Assembly: GCA_029448655.1 (NCBI GenBank)
Contig: JACCLO010000005.1
Span: forward strand, 2,232,001 to 2,296,000
DNA: 64,000 nucleotides
From: Wolfiporia cocos
Taxonomy: Eukaryota > Basidiomycota > Agaricomycetes > Polyporales > Phaeolaceae
Direction of reading: 5' to 3'
The notes below the pieces were generated by a model. The model ran no database searches, was not told the DNA's origin, and was given only the letters and a program-made list of their open reading frames with translations. This document shows positions 39,390 to 52,078 of the stretch, piece by piece. A program made the translations under genes and the position numbers. The number at the start of each line of letters is the position of its first letter. The stretch's first letter is position 1.

Positions 39390-41384
39390 CTTACGCAAGG
39401 AAGCTCCAGGGTCATTTTATATAAGGCCGAGTTAACGTGAGCGCCTGAGAGCAGACAGTTCACAAATATGGGATCATCTGTGTCTTGAACAGACCCGAGT
39501 GGGCGATGAGACTGCCCTGACTGAGACTGTCCGGAGATGGCTGCAATGATTGGCGGCATGGGCGTGAGTAGCCCGCTTCTGATGCTCTTCCACGATTGCC
39601 ACCATATCATATCACCGTGTAAGTCGGCTTTGTGCACAAGCTGCGGCGAGTCTCAGGAAATCACTGATATTGAGCGATGCTTGCCACCATCAACCATGGG
39701 GCACAGCGGGCGCCTCCTCTGAATTAAATCCTGCTGCCCGACCGCCATCACGAAAGCGGGCGCAGTCGCGTTTGAGCCTCCTGCGCACCTCATCTCAGCG
39801 AGTCTCCGCCATCCTCAGAGGCCGGGTGCCGGCGAGCAGTGTTCGCTCGCAATTCGCAAGCGATGTCGCCATATTTCTCACAGCCTGAGCCTTTCGGTCA
39901 CCTGAGGCGCATACCATCTGACCTCCCGATCTGACCTCCCTTTCTGTACACCCATGGATCACCGGCACCATCGTCACGAATAGCGGCACCGCAGAATTGA
40001 TTTTCAAGATATTTCGGTGGACTCGTGGAAATTGTCTGTCAGTGCAGGCTGCATGAGAATTACGCCGCGTTGGGTTCACACTTATCGTCGCGACTCTTGT
40101 CGAACAAAATATTCCATTGCAGCGCATTGGGATTGTGAGAATGGCTCCCTCTCGCGATCCCTCAGCGCAGCAATGTTCTCATTGTTCCCAGCGGATTACA
40201 CGCGCTCCGGCGTAGGCAGTCCTTTATTCTCGCGATCGGCACTTCCACTAGATTCTGTTCACACAGCATGAGGTGAGGAATACTGTAACCTACAGAAGCC
40301 TTCGTACTAAAGGTTCCCCCTGCGTATCGGTCTTGCAAGACGAGATGATAGAGTCAACTAGCAATGGGGCTTCTCTCTAACGGATGCGCTGCTGGGAGGC
40401 GCCATGGGTGGCGTAATTGCAAATCACTTGTGTTTGGACCCAGGGTAGGCAGACCAGATGTGCCACGCACCCTTACTTCTATCATATTGGGTATTTCATT
40501 TCTAACCGTCCGTTGCATGGTTCTCTGGTGGCTCCTGATCGGTATCGCCGTGTTAACTAAGCCTTCGGATGGACGCCAGACGCTTTGCGAAGATGATCGG
40601 ATTTTCGCCACAGAGCGGCCATAAGATCAATCGATCAATACTGATGACAGCTTGTGTGGCGAAGCATCACAGCGTTGCAGTGACTCTGCTAAGCGATGGC
40701 CTTTATCCAATCGATTTTGTATCGACCCGGACTCTTGTGCACAGTTTACGTGCCGTTGTTGCATAGGTCTTGCGCTGCAAAGCGCGCTGTACGTTGACCC
40801 CGGGCTATGTCTTCGACGGCTCGTGAAATTCAGCGCGTTGAAAGATTCAACGGGATGATACGCCTTCGTGATGGTGGATCTGTCCGGTCTGTGTGTGGCT
40901 AGATACGTCAGCTGGGTGACCTCCTGAAATGCGATCCAACACACTCCAAGGCGTCTATCATTCTCGGACTTATATTCTCAAAAGCAGATCTGTCAGGCAG
41001 GTTGCTAACAGCAGTGCTCAAGTCTATGCCTTTTGGTGCTGTTCTAATAGGTCGAACAACTGAGATGCCAGGCCATGCGCACTTTGATCATATCGATACC
41101 GCCATCATATCTGCGGTGTGATAGCCCTTAATCTGTCGGAGGCCCACAAAACCGCATATATCTCAGCAGCATTCTCCCAGCTCCGGGCATGCCCAAGGCG
41201 TTTTCACTAACTTAGTGGTGGTTACGTAAGCGGATAGCGGGAATCATTCTTACTCACCTGCCAAACTGGATTCGATCAGTTTCCGCGAACGTGACGGACG
41301 GTAATCGAGCGCTTGCACGCGACGTGCACATTCAAGCCACACGCCTGAGCTCGCTTCGTCCTCGCTCTCCCTTCTTCTCTTACG
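39390..41384. other. Long intergenic region without a supported gene
   Basis: Two kilobases between an upstream minus-strand start and the next plus-strand start, unusually long for this gene-dense stretch. Short frames occur on both strands (for instance 39670-39888 and 40364-40624 on +, 39795-40127 on -) but none extends through plausible introns into a recognisable domain. It may contain a lineage-specific gene, a noncoding transcript or an old repeat. Confidence 0.35.
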
Positions 41385-44300
41385 ATGAGCGACGATACCC
41401 AGCACTTCTTAGGAACTATTGACGAGTGCGTGGTCTTGAGTATCTGCAAAACGAACGATGCACGTTGAGGGCAATACATGATGACAGGATAGCAAGCGGC
41501 GCTATTTCACCCGTGTCTCATGAGAGTGAAGCTGCCGCGCATGATGAATCCGATGAGGAGGAATTCGTTTACCCAGGCGCTACTTCAGAGGAGGCTCCAG
41601 TAGAACAAGAGACGATTCAGTATACCGTGGAAGAGATTGAGCCCCTCCCGATCGAGGCACGACCCATTGCACTCTCGGTGGCAGCATCCCCGGTACCCGC
41701 TAAGAACCCACCTTCGGCTGAGCAGCTAGAGGCTCTACATGCCGCTGCTACATCTGGAGATCTGACTCGCGTCAAGAGCGCGTTTGCGGATGCTGCTGAA
41801 ACCGGTGGGGTCGAGTCCTTCGCCTTTGTGAACGATGCACCACCGCGTATCGGTCAGACCGCACTGCATGCCGCAGCTAGTCGAGGATATCTCGATATTG
41901 TGAAGTATTGTAGGTACTCTCAAATAGAGAAGAACTTGAATCCGGTATAATGCGTCTTGTTAGTGATGGAGGATTGTGGAGCCATGGCCAATGCTGAGGA
42001 TAGGGAGGGAGAGGTGTGTTTGCGCATTCGTCCCATTATCAACTTGAGGTTGACCGCGACCCCAAGACTGCTCTGCATAAAGCCTCTTTGAATGGGCATC
42101 TGCACGTTGTCTCGTATTTGCTGCCTGATAGGGCCGATGTGCATGCGCGGGATTGGGATGGTTGGACTGCATTGCACAACGCCTGTTCCAAGGTGACAAT
42201 GCTATCTCTTCGATTTGCTTCTTGCCACTCATCAATATCCAGGGCTACTTGGATATTGTAAGATGGCTCTGCGAGAACGGAGAAGCAGCTACAGAATCTG
42301 ATGACGTTCGGGGCGTGAATGCCAAAAGTAATGGCGGATGGACACCTCTTAGTGAGTCCATTTCTCTACCTCTGTCTGCGATACCTTCAACTTCAGTCAG
42401 TGAATGCTGCGTCCAAGGGACACCTTCCTGTTGTCCTATATCTATTATCCAAGCAAGCAGCAGATCCGTTCATCCAGAATAACTGGGGTGAGACGGCGTA
42501 TGATGTTGCTGCGGCTGTATTTGAAGTGTGGATCTGTGAAGTATGTCTCTCTATGCAACATTTGACTCTGATGCCGACAGTCCATCAGGTCCTTCAAAAA
42601 GTAGAAGCTGAGCGATGGAGAAGCAGCACTGTTCCTTACAATCCACTCGCGGTCCACACAACGGTTCCGCTCATTCTGTATGAGAATCAGCGGCTGGATG
42701 TTCGGTTGAAGACACTTGCTGTATCTGGCGGACGACCGAAGTTCTCGGCATCGGGATTGGGTAGGCATGGCAGACGACACCCTTTCGAGCTTCGCTTGCC
42801 CGTGCCAGACAGCGCTACTGGCAATAAAGAGATCGCTGCATGGCGCAGCGATGTGCAGCTTCCGCTCAGAGAGGATCCGTGGATATTGCCTAGACCAGGT
42901 TCATCCCGAGAGGGCACGGAACGAAGTCACTTTTGGCTGTACGTATGTTCTATATCATTTATCGGGACATGTAGCGTATTCACAGTTTCAAGTTCCGATT
43001 GGACACTTGATATCACGCATCCGGGCGTTGATGCAGATGACGGGTGGCAGTACGCTCACGCCTTTGATTCTCCGGACGAGGAATGGACAGCAGAACAGCC
43101 TTCACAGCTGGAGCGTCTGCTCAGCGGAAACGGCGTGGTCACAGCCGGGCTCGGCAGTAGCACGTCGCGTAGCAGCAGCGGTGCCAGCTCGAGTACCCGT
43201 CGCGACAGTGGCGGTAGCTCACAGCACTGGGTCCGTCGGCGCCGCTGGGTGAGGGTAATGCGGAGGCGTCTGGACATCCCACCCCTACCATTCTTACAGC
43301 CGAACGGAGCGATGTACCACCTCACCGCTGATGGGACGCTGGTGCCATACGTGGAGCAAGAAGAAAGCGAATTCAGCGACAGCGACGGCCAAGAGCTAGG
43401 AACGATGCAGAGCAGTGGCTTGTCATCTGCACAGGACTATGTGGCTCGCGCGCGATATCTGGTCGGTAACCAGTCCGGGGACTCAGAGTCGGCGAATGGG
43501 CCCCGCTCTGCCCTAGAGGTCCGGCGTGCAATTGCCAAACTGGAGCGTGCAACTACAGAGTTGAGACAGGGAATACTCGGTAGGCTGCGTCCTGTATTCT
43601 GCATGGAGGTTTCTGACTTTCCGCAGGTGATGACGATGCCGAACGGAAGACCCAGGCCGAGGTACTTCTGAATGCATATAGCAGAGAGCTGGAACGGCAG
43701 AGACTCGCTGCCGGTGCTCAAGGGGTCTTCCTGTACGAAGGTGGGGATGCAGCATCTTCCTTGAACAAGCGATTATCCCCTTGACGTACGCCGCTCCTAG
43801 ATGACGAAGAGATTGATGATAACGATTCTGACGACGAGTTCCATTATCCGGGCGCGGAAGCGGCCGGCACGCCTCGGGCTTCATCTGTCCGTTCCTCAGG
43901 GACAGACCGCTTCAATCGCTCGACAGGGAGCCGCGGACCTACAGATCTCACCCCTCACCTTTCTCAAGCTCCAGAATTCCGCGTGCCGACGCATGAAGCG
44001 CCGCAGAAAGCCCTCACGCCGCGATGGACGCAGCCAACCCCACATCAAGTCCATGCAGTGTGGGAGCGAGACGAGGCGGTTAGTCAATGTCGTGAGTGCA
44101 AGCGCAGGTTCAATTTCATAACTCGGAGAGTGAGTGGCGCCCCCCTCTTCCGTAGTAATCCTCGACACTGACATATCACTCAGCACGTAAGTGGTTTCAT
44201 ACATTGCAAGGGGCACGACTCACGTCGCATTAGCATTGTCGTCGCTGCGGACGTATCTTCTGTGACCGCTGCTCGTCGTGGAGAGCGCTGCTCGACCCCT

Positions 44301-45026
44301 CAGACGTGGTACATGACCCTGCTGCCGCAGAAGTATCGCACACTCCCACGTTGCAGCGCGTATGTCAGGCATGCTACGAAGAGGTTACTGCAAGCGCGCC
44401 GAACGGTCTGAGCAGCAGCCGGACAACGTCTATGGAGCGGATAGTGATTGACCAAAGAAGGTTAACTGTGCCCAGCCCTTCGAGCGGTCAGAGTAGCTCA
44501 CAATTGAGTGACTTGGCCGAGTGCGTTGACCATCCCATCTACCAAGGTACGACGAAATACTCACCGGCTTTATGTCGTGTAGGTGCCCGGTATGCAACGC
44601 GAACCTGGCCGACCTGGGTCCACCTGCAGAACAGGAAGTACATGTCAGGAATTGTCTGGAGGGCGGCACTGGCACCTCTCCCCAGTCAGCCAAGTACCTG
44701 GTCTACAAATTACCTGCGGAGAGTACTCTCATTGGAATTGAATGTGAGGGTGATACCGTCGCTCATTTATTTGCGGAATACTGATGTGTTGCGCAGGTGT
44801 TATTTGTCTGGAAGAGTTTGTCAAAGGCTAGTCGCTCTCGACAATGCTATATCAAGCTGACATTGCTGCAGGGTCAATGGTAGCGAGGTTGAGCTGCCTG
44901 TGCAGCTTCCACAGTGGTACGTATGTTGAATGCTCATCTCCAGCACCTCATTGAGTCCAGATCTTTGCAGCCTGTCTGTCCTCGTGGTTGCAAAGGGGAA
45001 GAAGCTGTCCTGTCCATGCTCGCTAA
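41385..45026 (+). CDS. Ankyrin-DysF-FYVE-RING protein
   Basis: Likely endosomal ubiquitin ligase; not assigned to a named gene. ATG 41385 (MSDDTQHFLGTIDE) and an acidic N-terminus (AHDESDEEEFVYPGA). Ankyrin repeats at about 41720-42530: GQTALHAAASRGYLDIVKY, KTALHKASLNGHLHVVSYLL, WTALHNACSKGYLDIVRWLC, GWTPLMNAASKGHLPVVLYL. A DysF-like pair follows: DWTLDITHPGVDADDGWQYA with AHAFDSPDEEW, and WVRRRRWVRVMRR (about 43000-43270). The FYVE finger is at about 44065-44290: WERDEAVSQCRECKRRFNFI, RRHHCRRCGRIFCDRCSSW, with the R(R)HHCR lipid-binding patch intact. A C-terminal RING-H2 (CVICLEEF, ARLSCLCSFHSACLSSWLQR, SCPVHAR) needs a final intron (about 44920-44974); stop 45024-45026. FYVE plus RING recalls yeast Pib1, but ankyrin and DysF are additional. 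Confidence 0.85.
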
Positions 45027-45154
45027 CGGGCGGGCATCATACGAATGTTCAACAATCGACACACCGCCCTGCTTATTTATGAAGAATGTTCAAGACCGAA
45101 TGCGCGGATACATACTAAATGATACACTGCTGAGCACGACAACGTACACACCAC

Positions 45155-46088
45155 TTAATCTTCGCGTGGAATTGAATAGGGTATCCTACTTTCGTCAATG
45201 CGGATAATATGCGAATAGTCTGCATCAAAGTCTGGCTCGACGATGTCTTGGCCTTTCCTGCCATCGTCCTGATCATCTTCGAACCAGCCTGCCGGGTCAT
45301 CATCACTCTCATCGTCTGAGCCATCCTCCAGATCTGATTCCGTAGGCTTGTAATTCCTGCTCGGTGATGAGCCTCTCTCATGAGACTATGACGGCGTGAC
45401 TTACATAAAGGCCCACATACGAGCTTCTCGCTCCTGCCTGGTCAGCGATTCGCCGCTGAGTGTGAGACCCTGTCGCCGTCGTCGATCCTCAAGTTCTTGC
45501 CGGCGCTTCGCGTCCGCTGCATGCGCCTCTTGTTCAATGCGGACCGCTTCCTCATAGGTCATAGCGCTATTCTGCGTGTTCCTGCGTGATGCCTGCAAGA
45601 ACGCTGCATTAGCAACCTGGTTCTGGTGTATGCACATAACGGAAAAAATACATACGAATTTGGCCAACGCTCTCTGCTTCGCCCCGATCGGGCGGTATTC
45701 CGATTGTTCAGAAGTCGGCGAGTCGACACTCATAGCTTCGTCTTCGATCTTCGCTCCCTCAAGCTGGCCCCGGATGCCCTCCACGCCTACGAGCTCGGTA
45801 AGCCGCGCCTCGATCGCGGCCTGGTCCGTCGCAATGCGCTCCACGAATGCAGACGTGGACGCTGTTCTGGGGAGTTCACATCAGAACGCACGATGAATCA
45901 GCGGAGCGGGTTGCTTACGGCTGTGCGAGGATGCTGGCGTTGCGTGCCTGGCGGTCCCGCAGCTCGCGGACGGTCATCCGTGAGATCGGGGTTGCGTTGG
46001 GCTTGGGTGGCACTCGGAATCCGGGAGGCGGGGCTGATCTTGTTGGTGACGACGGTGGCGAGTACCTCGTGCGGCCGTTGGGAGCCAT
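45155..46088 (-). CDS. Unidentified protein with acidic tail
   Basis: I do not recognise it. ATG 46088 opens MAPNGRTRYSPPSSPTRSAP, a Pro/Ser/Arg-rich N-terminus, followed by MTVRELRDRQARNASILAQP. Exon 2 gives FVERIATDQAAIEARLTELV, SEYRPIGAKQRALAKF, exon 3 gives FLQASRRNTQNSAMTYEEAV, RIEQEAHAADAKRRQELEDR and SLTRQEREARMWAFM, mostly charged helix, probable coiled coil. The last exon (from about 45362) is very acidic (SDLEDGSDDESDDDPAGWFE, then DDQDDGRKGQDIVEPDFD) and ends DESRIPYSIPRED, stop 45155-45157. Roughly 230 residues, no membrane segment. All junctions use canonical GT-AG sites. Confidence 0.65.
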
Positions 46089-46478
46089 GCTGGGAGTGAT
46101 GATGAAAGAGGGGCGATACGGCAACAAGCCGTGCAGCTGTGGCCTTTATATACCGCGCGATCGTGGCAATTTAGCGCTATGAACCGTCGCTGTGCTGTGG
46201 TCATTCCTAGCGCGCTTATTTAGGAAGGTGCTGTGATTCGCGTCTTGCGCAAGCTCGCACTTCTGCGGCACAGCTTGACCATTGCATTATTGTTTTCGTC
46301 TTGTCGTGTTTGATCTCACGCTACATACAACAACAACGGTAACGTATTTGCACAACCTAATGGTACAGCGGCCAGCGGCCGACACTGTGCCGCATTCCTT
46401 CCACATTCTGATTATCTATGACGTTGCTTCCTCACGAAAACATGTCGCCCTGCGCTCGAGTCAGCAGACAGACTACAA
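46089..46478. other. Intergenic spacer
   Basis: About 390 bases between the start of the acidic-tailed gene and the PI31 stop, both minus strand. Nothing recognised. Confidence 0.4.
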
Positions 46479-47580
46479 CTAGCTCTCAGCGGGACTCACC
46501 GCTCCAGGAGGCATGAACTCATCATTGTCAGGATCTTGCATATTGCCAGCACCTGGCATGCCTCTCCCAAGCCCTCCGCCAAATGGCCCACCGAGCCGGC
46601 CTCCTGAGAGCGGGCCGCCAGGGAATGGACCAAAGCCAGGTCCCACAGGGTCGAACCGGGCACCAGGAGGCGCTCCTAGTGGCGGCAGGTAGCCATCACC
46701 GCCCCACGGGCCTCTGCCGCCGGGGCCTGTTCCTCTCATACCAGGGCCAAAGATCGGGTGGTTTGGTCCAACAAACATGCCATCTCCCCCATTGTCCGGG
46801 AACAATGGAGGAGGCGCAAACGGGTTGCGCGGGAAAGGATCCAGATCGCGACGCCCAATTTCAAACGGGCTACGAGGGGGCTCGTACAGCCGTGAACGCT
46901 CTGGCACTTGTGGCGGCTCGTTGGTCTGTGGACGTGCGGGTGGAGGGACATCTGCTCGGGGCTGGCTGCCTCCGGCGTTGGTAGACGAGTCACTCGACTC
47001 TGTGTAACCCTCTTTCCGGAGTCCAGGTATGAGCTTCTGGATAGTTGTCAGTTGCAGCTGAGACATGAAGTCGGCTACTCGGTTGGACGAGATGAATCCG
47101 TGCACCAGGGGTTGTGCATCAGCAACACTAAGATCATGAGGAAAGAATGAAGGCGAAGAGAAGTCATTCGTGGAAATATCAAGCGTCGCGGCTTTATCGC
47201 TCTACAGCATAGACTATGAGCTACCTGCCATGACGCGAATGCACGAGGCACACCTCGACGGCAATCGAATTGATGAGCGTGCGAGAACCAAGTTTCACCA
47301 CTTTCACGACAAACTCAAGACTACTTTGTTCATGCTTGTATCTGAATGTGTAGTGCCCCGGACCATGCGCGTTCCATTCCTCGGGAAACACGTTGTTGAT
47401 AATGGATTGTGCGGGAGTCCCTTCGTCAACCGCGATGAGGCGGAACCCCAGAGCGACCATCGCGGTGTGCACGAGGGCAGCTATGCCATCTTGGGGAGAC
47501 TCGAGCCTCCGTTTGGTCGGGGGCAGTACATCTGGCAGAGCGGAGATTATTGCAGCGGGATCAAGAATGTTGGGAGCCAT
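46479..47580 (-). CDS. Proteasome regulator PI31 (PSMF1 family)
   Basis: Cytosolic/nuclear 20S proteasome-binding protein. ATG 47580 opens MAPNILDPAAIISALPDVLP. The N-terminal FP domain has DGIAALVHTAMVALGFRLIA, EEWNAHGPGHYTFRYKHEQS, SLEFVVKVVKLGSRTLINSI; after one intron (about 47250-47190) it continues LVHGFISSNRVADFMSQLQL and TTIQKLIPGLRKEGY. The C-terminal half is a Pro/Gly-rich PI31_Prot_reg region with RRDLDPFPRNPFAPPPLFPD, VGPNHPIFGP and many GG/GP turns, ending FMPPGAVSPAES, stop 46479-46481. No classical HbYX ending is present. Head to head with PRP5 (215 bases apart). Confidence 0.9.
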
Positions 47581-47795
47581 GACTAGCACGGTTGAGCGAA
47601 AGGGCGTCAGAGTTCTCTGCAAGGCGGAACGAGCTGACGCAGCCACTGTATGATCGAGTGCGTGCGCAATTGATCGCATTTCCGCAAACGGGATGGGGTA
47701 AACATCGGCAAACCCTTTCTTCCTCTTTCACCGCATTCGCCTCGCGCCGAGTCGATACCTTCAGCAGCGTCCATTCCGCGCTGACTACGCACGTA
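47581..47795. promoter_or_regulatory. Compact bidirectional promoter (PI31 / PRP5)
   Basis: 215 bases between two divergent start codons. No specific motif is claimed. Confidence 0.45.
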
Positions 47796-50700
47796 ATGGC
47801 CCGACGAGACAGATCGTACTCCCCGGATTCTCCGAATAAGAGGGTAAGACCTTCCTACCGCTCTTCACCGCGGTCTCCGTCGCCGACCAGGCGCCATGCC
47901 CAAAGGCCCACTAGGTCGAGGTACGACGACGACAGAGATAGGGATAGAGATCGCGACCGGGACAGGGAGAGAGACAGAGACCGCGACCGCGACCGCGAGC
48001 GGGACCGAGACAGGGACCGCGACCGCTACCGCGATGACAGATATCGCGACGACCGGCGGCGGGACTATCGCGACGACCGCCGGGATGATAGGGAACGCCG
48101 TCGGTCGCGCTCGCGAGAGCGCAGAGAACGTGACAAGGCGCCACCCTCACCGCTGCGTGCACCGCCGAAGGAGCCTAAGGCTCAGACGCCCCCGGTCGAG
48201 GACGAGAAGCTGAAGGCAAAGCGCGCGAAGCTAGAGGCGTGGAAGAAGGAGCGCGAGGCAAAGAAGGCCCTTGACGAGGCCAAGGCGAAAGCGATGGCGC
48301 TCGCAGGCAAGTCTGTGCCAGGTGCGTGTGTTCCTTGCGATCACAGGATTCGTGATTTCACACCACTTGATCGGTATCGCCTTAGTCCCGGCTGCCGCCC
48401 CCGCTGCAAAAGCGCCTGGCCAGCTGAACCGTTCTGCTCTTGGGGGACTTGGGCTGAAAGGCTTGCCACTGAAGCCCGACTTGCTCAAGGCAACGAAGTT
48501 GGCCACGAACCTGGATGACTCCGTTGAGACAAAGCGCAAACTGGAGACACTGGACCTCCCTGAGGTCGACATGTCCATGGCGGATGGTCAGACCAATATC
48601 GGTGATTTGGAACATGACGATGACGAGGAGGAAGCAAACGCCGCCATTGAGCAGCTGAAGAAAGTAGATACCATGGACGAAGACGAAGACGATATTGATC
48701 CTCTTGATGCATTCATGAGCGGCGTCAAAGAGGAGGTCAAGAAAGTAAATCTGGAGGATCTTAAGAAGATGAAGCTCAACGGCAATAATCGTGTTCGCTT
48801 GGATGCCAGCTTGCTGGATGATGCTGCCGATGACGCTGAAGGACCTGAGATTGACGAACTCGACGCTACTGAGTTAAATCCCGAGGACATTTTGGCACTA
48901 GCTGCGAAGAAAGCCAAGAAGAAGGATCTTGCCGCTGTTGACCACGCGCGCATTAACTATGAACCTTTCCGCAAGGAGTTCTATATTGCACCTCCTGACG
49001 TCGCCACAATGACTGATGAGGAGGCGGACCTGCTACGGCTCGAGCTGGATGGTATTAAGATCCGGGGTGTCGATTGCCCAAGGCCTGTCACGAAGTGGAG
49101 TCATTTTGGTCTTCCAGCGAGTTGGTACGAGTTTTGCCTGATTCTATTGTACGTCTGCTGAACGGAGTACAGCTTGGAAGTTATCAAGAAGCTCAATTAC
49201 ACCGCTCCGACGCCCATTCAGGCACAGGCTATCCCGGCCATCATGTCTGGCCGGGATGTCATTGGTGTGGCCAAGACGGGTTCCGGCAAGACAATCGCAT
49301 TCCTTCTGCCTCTGTTCCGGCACATTAAAGACCAGAGGCCGCTCGAGCAGATGGAGGGTCCTATAGCAGTGGTCATGACGCCCACGCGAGAGCTGGCAGT
49401 TCAGATTCACAGGGAATGCAAGCCGTTCTTGCGAGTGTTAGGTTTGCGCGTAAGTGTTTGTCTAACGTCCATTCTCGGAGCAATATACTGACATCTCCGC
49501 CAGGCTGTATGCGCGTACGGTGGCTCGCCGATCAAAGACCAGATCGCGGAAATGAAGAAGGGCGCAGAGATTATCGTCTGCACACCCGGGCGCATGATCG
49601 ACCTGCTGACGGCAAACTCAGGACGCGTCACGAACCTGAAACGTGTTACGTATCTCGTTCTAGACGAGGCGGACCGGATGTTCGATATGGGCTTCGAGCC
49701 ACAAGTCATGAAGATCGTGAATAACATCCGGCCCGACCGCCAGACGGTCCTCTTCTCCGCGACGTTCCCTCGCCAGATGGACTCGCTTGCGCGAAAGATT
49801 TTGCGTAAACCTCTCGAGATCACAGTCGGTGGCCGGTCCGTCGTCGCACCGGAGATCGACCAAATCGTCGAGGTGCGCGAGGAGGACACGAAGTTTAATC
49901 GCCTGCTTGAGATTCTGGGCCAGACGTATAACGAGGATCCCGAGTCGCGGACGCTCATCTTCGTGGATAGGCAGGAGGCTGCGGATAATCTGCTTCGGGA
50001 GCTCATGCGCAAGGGCTACTTGTGCATGTCTCTGCACGGCGGGAAGGATCAGGTTGATCGGGACTCGACTATCGCTGACTTTAAGTCCGGTGTTGTCCCC
50101 ATTGTGATTGCGACATCAGTTGCCGCGAGAGGTCTAGACGTTAAGCAGCTGAAACTGGTAATCAACTACGACGCGCCTAATCACATGGAGGACTATGTCC
50201 ATCGTGCAGGCCGCACGGGCCGTGCGGGCAATAAGGGAACATGCGTCACTTTCATTACGCCTGAGCAAGATAGGTATTCGGTGGATATTTTCCGGGCCCT
50301 CAAAGCGAGCAATGCAGCTGTGCCCAAGGAACTGGAGGATTTGGCGAATGGTACGTAAATTTGTCTGCGCGCAACAATGCGTTCATGCTCAGGCTTTACT
50401 TCAGGCTTCCTCGAGAAGGTCAAGTCCGGCAAGGCGAAAGCAGCAGGCTCTGGATTCGGCGGAAAGGGTCTCGACAGGCTTGACCAAGAGCGAGATGCGA
50501 AGGAGAAGGCTGAGCGTAAAGCATATGGTGAGCCGGAAGATGAGAAGGGTGCCGAAGAACCGGCGAAGCCTGCAACCGCAACGGATGACATGACCTTCGG
50601 TAGCTTCAAAGTCGAAGTTAAGCGAGGTCCCGCACCGGATTCGTCCAAAGGCCAGCTCGGTGTCGCCGGCGCAGCAGCTGCCGCGCGGCGTCTCGCACAA

Positions 50701-51328
50701 GCCAAGGAGGAAGAGAAGATCCAGAATTCGCTGCGCGCCGCGGAGGAGGCTGCCGCACGGGCGGGCAAGGACACCGCAGCGCACAAGCAGGCGATGAGCG
50801 TGGTGGCGAAGCTCAACGCGCAGCTCAGGGCACACAAGCTTGTCGCGCAGTCGCAGCTACAACACGAAGACTTAACTGGCAAGAAGCCACTCATAGACGC
50901 GACAGAGTTCCACGCGATTATCCCGATCAACGATTACCCGCAGAAGGCAAGATGGCGGGTTACCAACAAAGAGACGATGGTGCAACTCATCGATATGACT
51001 GGTGCATCGGTCACGAACAAAGGTAAATCCCCGTTGCCTTGCTTCCTGACGCGCTATTCACACGTTGTACTAGGTATCTACTACGAGCCAGGCAAAGAGC
51101 CTCCTCCAGAAGGGCCCCCCAAGCTGCATCTGCTCATTGAGTCGAATGAAGAATGGAGGGTGAGTGTCTCAGCTTCCATGTTCCGTGGACAGACGTTTAT
51201 AATGTGATTGACAGGTGGAGCAAGCAGTCCGGGAAATCAAGCGTCTGCTCGTCGAGGCGTCTGCGGCAGCATTGCAAGCTGAGATGCGCAACCCGACGGC
51301 GACTGCAGGGAGGTATAGTGTTGTGTAG
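47796..51328 (+). CDS. PRP5: DEAD-box splicing ATPase Prp5/DDX46
   Basis: RNA-dependent ATPase for branch-site proofreading and U2 snRNP engagement. ATG 47796 ([20 protein letters not shown]). The N-terminus has a long Arg/Asp/Glu repeat region ([24 protein letters not shown], about 47930-48130), a Lys/Ala-rich helix, an acidic region and IDPLDAFM, matching the conserved DPLD motif that contacts the SF3B1/Hsh155 complex. Helicase core: [16 protein letters not shown] (Q), AKTGSGKT (I), PTRELA (Ia), [10 protein letters not shown] (II), LFSATFPRQ (III), [25 protein letters not shown] (V), [10 protein letters not shown] (VI). The C-terminus continues with [20 protein letters not shown] and ends ATAGRYSVV, stop 51326-51328. 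Five or six introns, including about 48320-48391, 49123-49173, 49450-49503, 50353-50401, 51022-51073 and 51158-51214. Catalytic motifs are all intact. Confidence 0.95.
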
Positions 51329-52078
51329 TTTTCATTTCTTGTGCTTGCCTTTATGCGGCGAAATTGCTGTCGCTTTGCGGGTCATATTCGAGATCTCTCC
51401 GTGGATCAATACTATGCAACTCAGATTTCTATTTGCCCCTAGTGATGACTTGTGTGCATTGGATGTGCCTGCGCACAGGTCTAAGTCTTCGTCCAAGCTC
51501 CCATCGAGAGGTCCAATGCATTGATGGAATGGGCGCATATGTACGCGATCAATAACATCAGCAGAGTTATGATCTCGGCATTAGAGTTCCGCGGAGCTGG
51601 TACAGCAGTGGGAGATAAATCTTGCGTTAATCGTCGGGTTGGCACGTGCGGAGACAGAACCAGCTTGAGTCATTCGCTCATACTCATTATCCGCTACAAT
51701 CGGACCGCTTCATTACTGGTGAAATGATAATATGTGGATCTGATCCTCACATTGATCCACAGCGTCAGCTGCATGCAGAAGTCGAGCGTTCGCACTCCTC
51801 GCGATTGAAGGCCCGGCCCGAGGGACGGAGATGAGTGCGCTCGCATTGATCTCCCCGCGGAGTTCGACATGCTAAAAACGACGAGGCGAACCATGGGGAA
51901 GTGGAAAGCCATGGATCAGTGACCTGTAAACGAATCCAAGTCATAGGTACCGGATTCCTATGCCGGATGACCCAGAAGTGCTATTTCAGCGGTAACTTAT
52001 AAACCTCGAGAGCTTGGTGTAGGTGCCTCTGGTTCCCCTTGACGTCGCGGTAGGCTCCCTCCGTTCTTTGTGGTTGCC
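51329..52078. other. Intergenic region
   Basis: About 750 bases between PRP5 and the MFS transporter, both plus strand. Small frames (for example 51364-51555) lack any support. Presumably 3' UTR plus transporter promoter. Confidence 0.4.

Noticed and set aside
47930..48130. RD/RE repeat in PRP5 as a microsatellite expansion or separate repeat element
   Set aside because: Arg/Asp/Glu repeats are common in the N-termini of splicing helicases; the codons vary (AGA, CGC, CGG, GAC, GAT), so it is not a simple DNA repeat.
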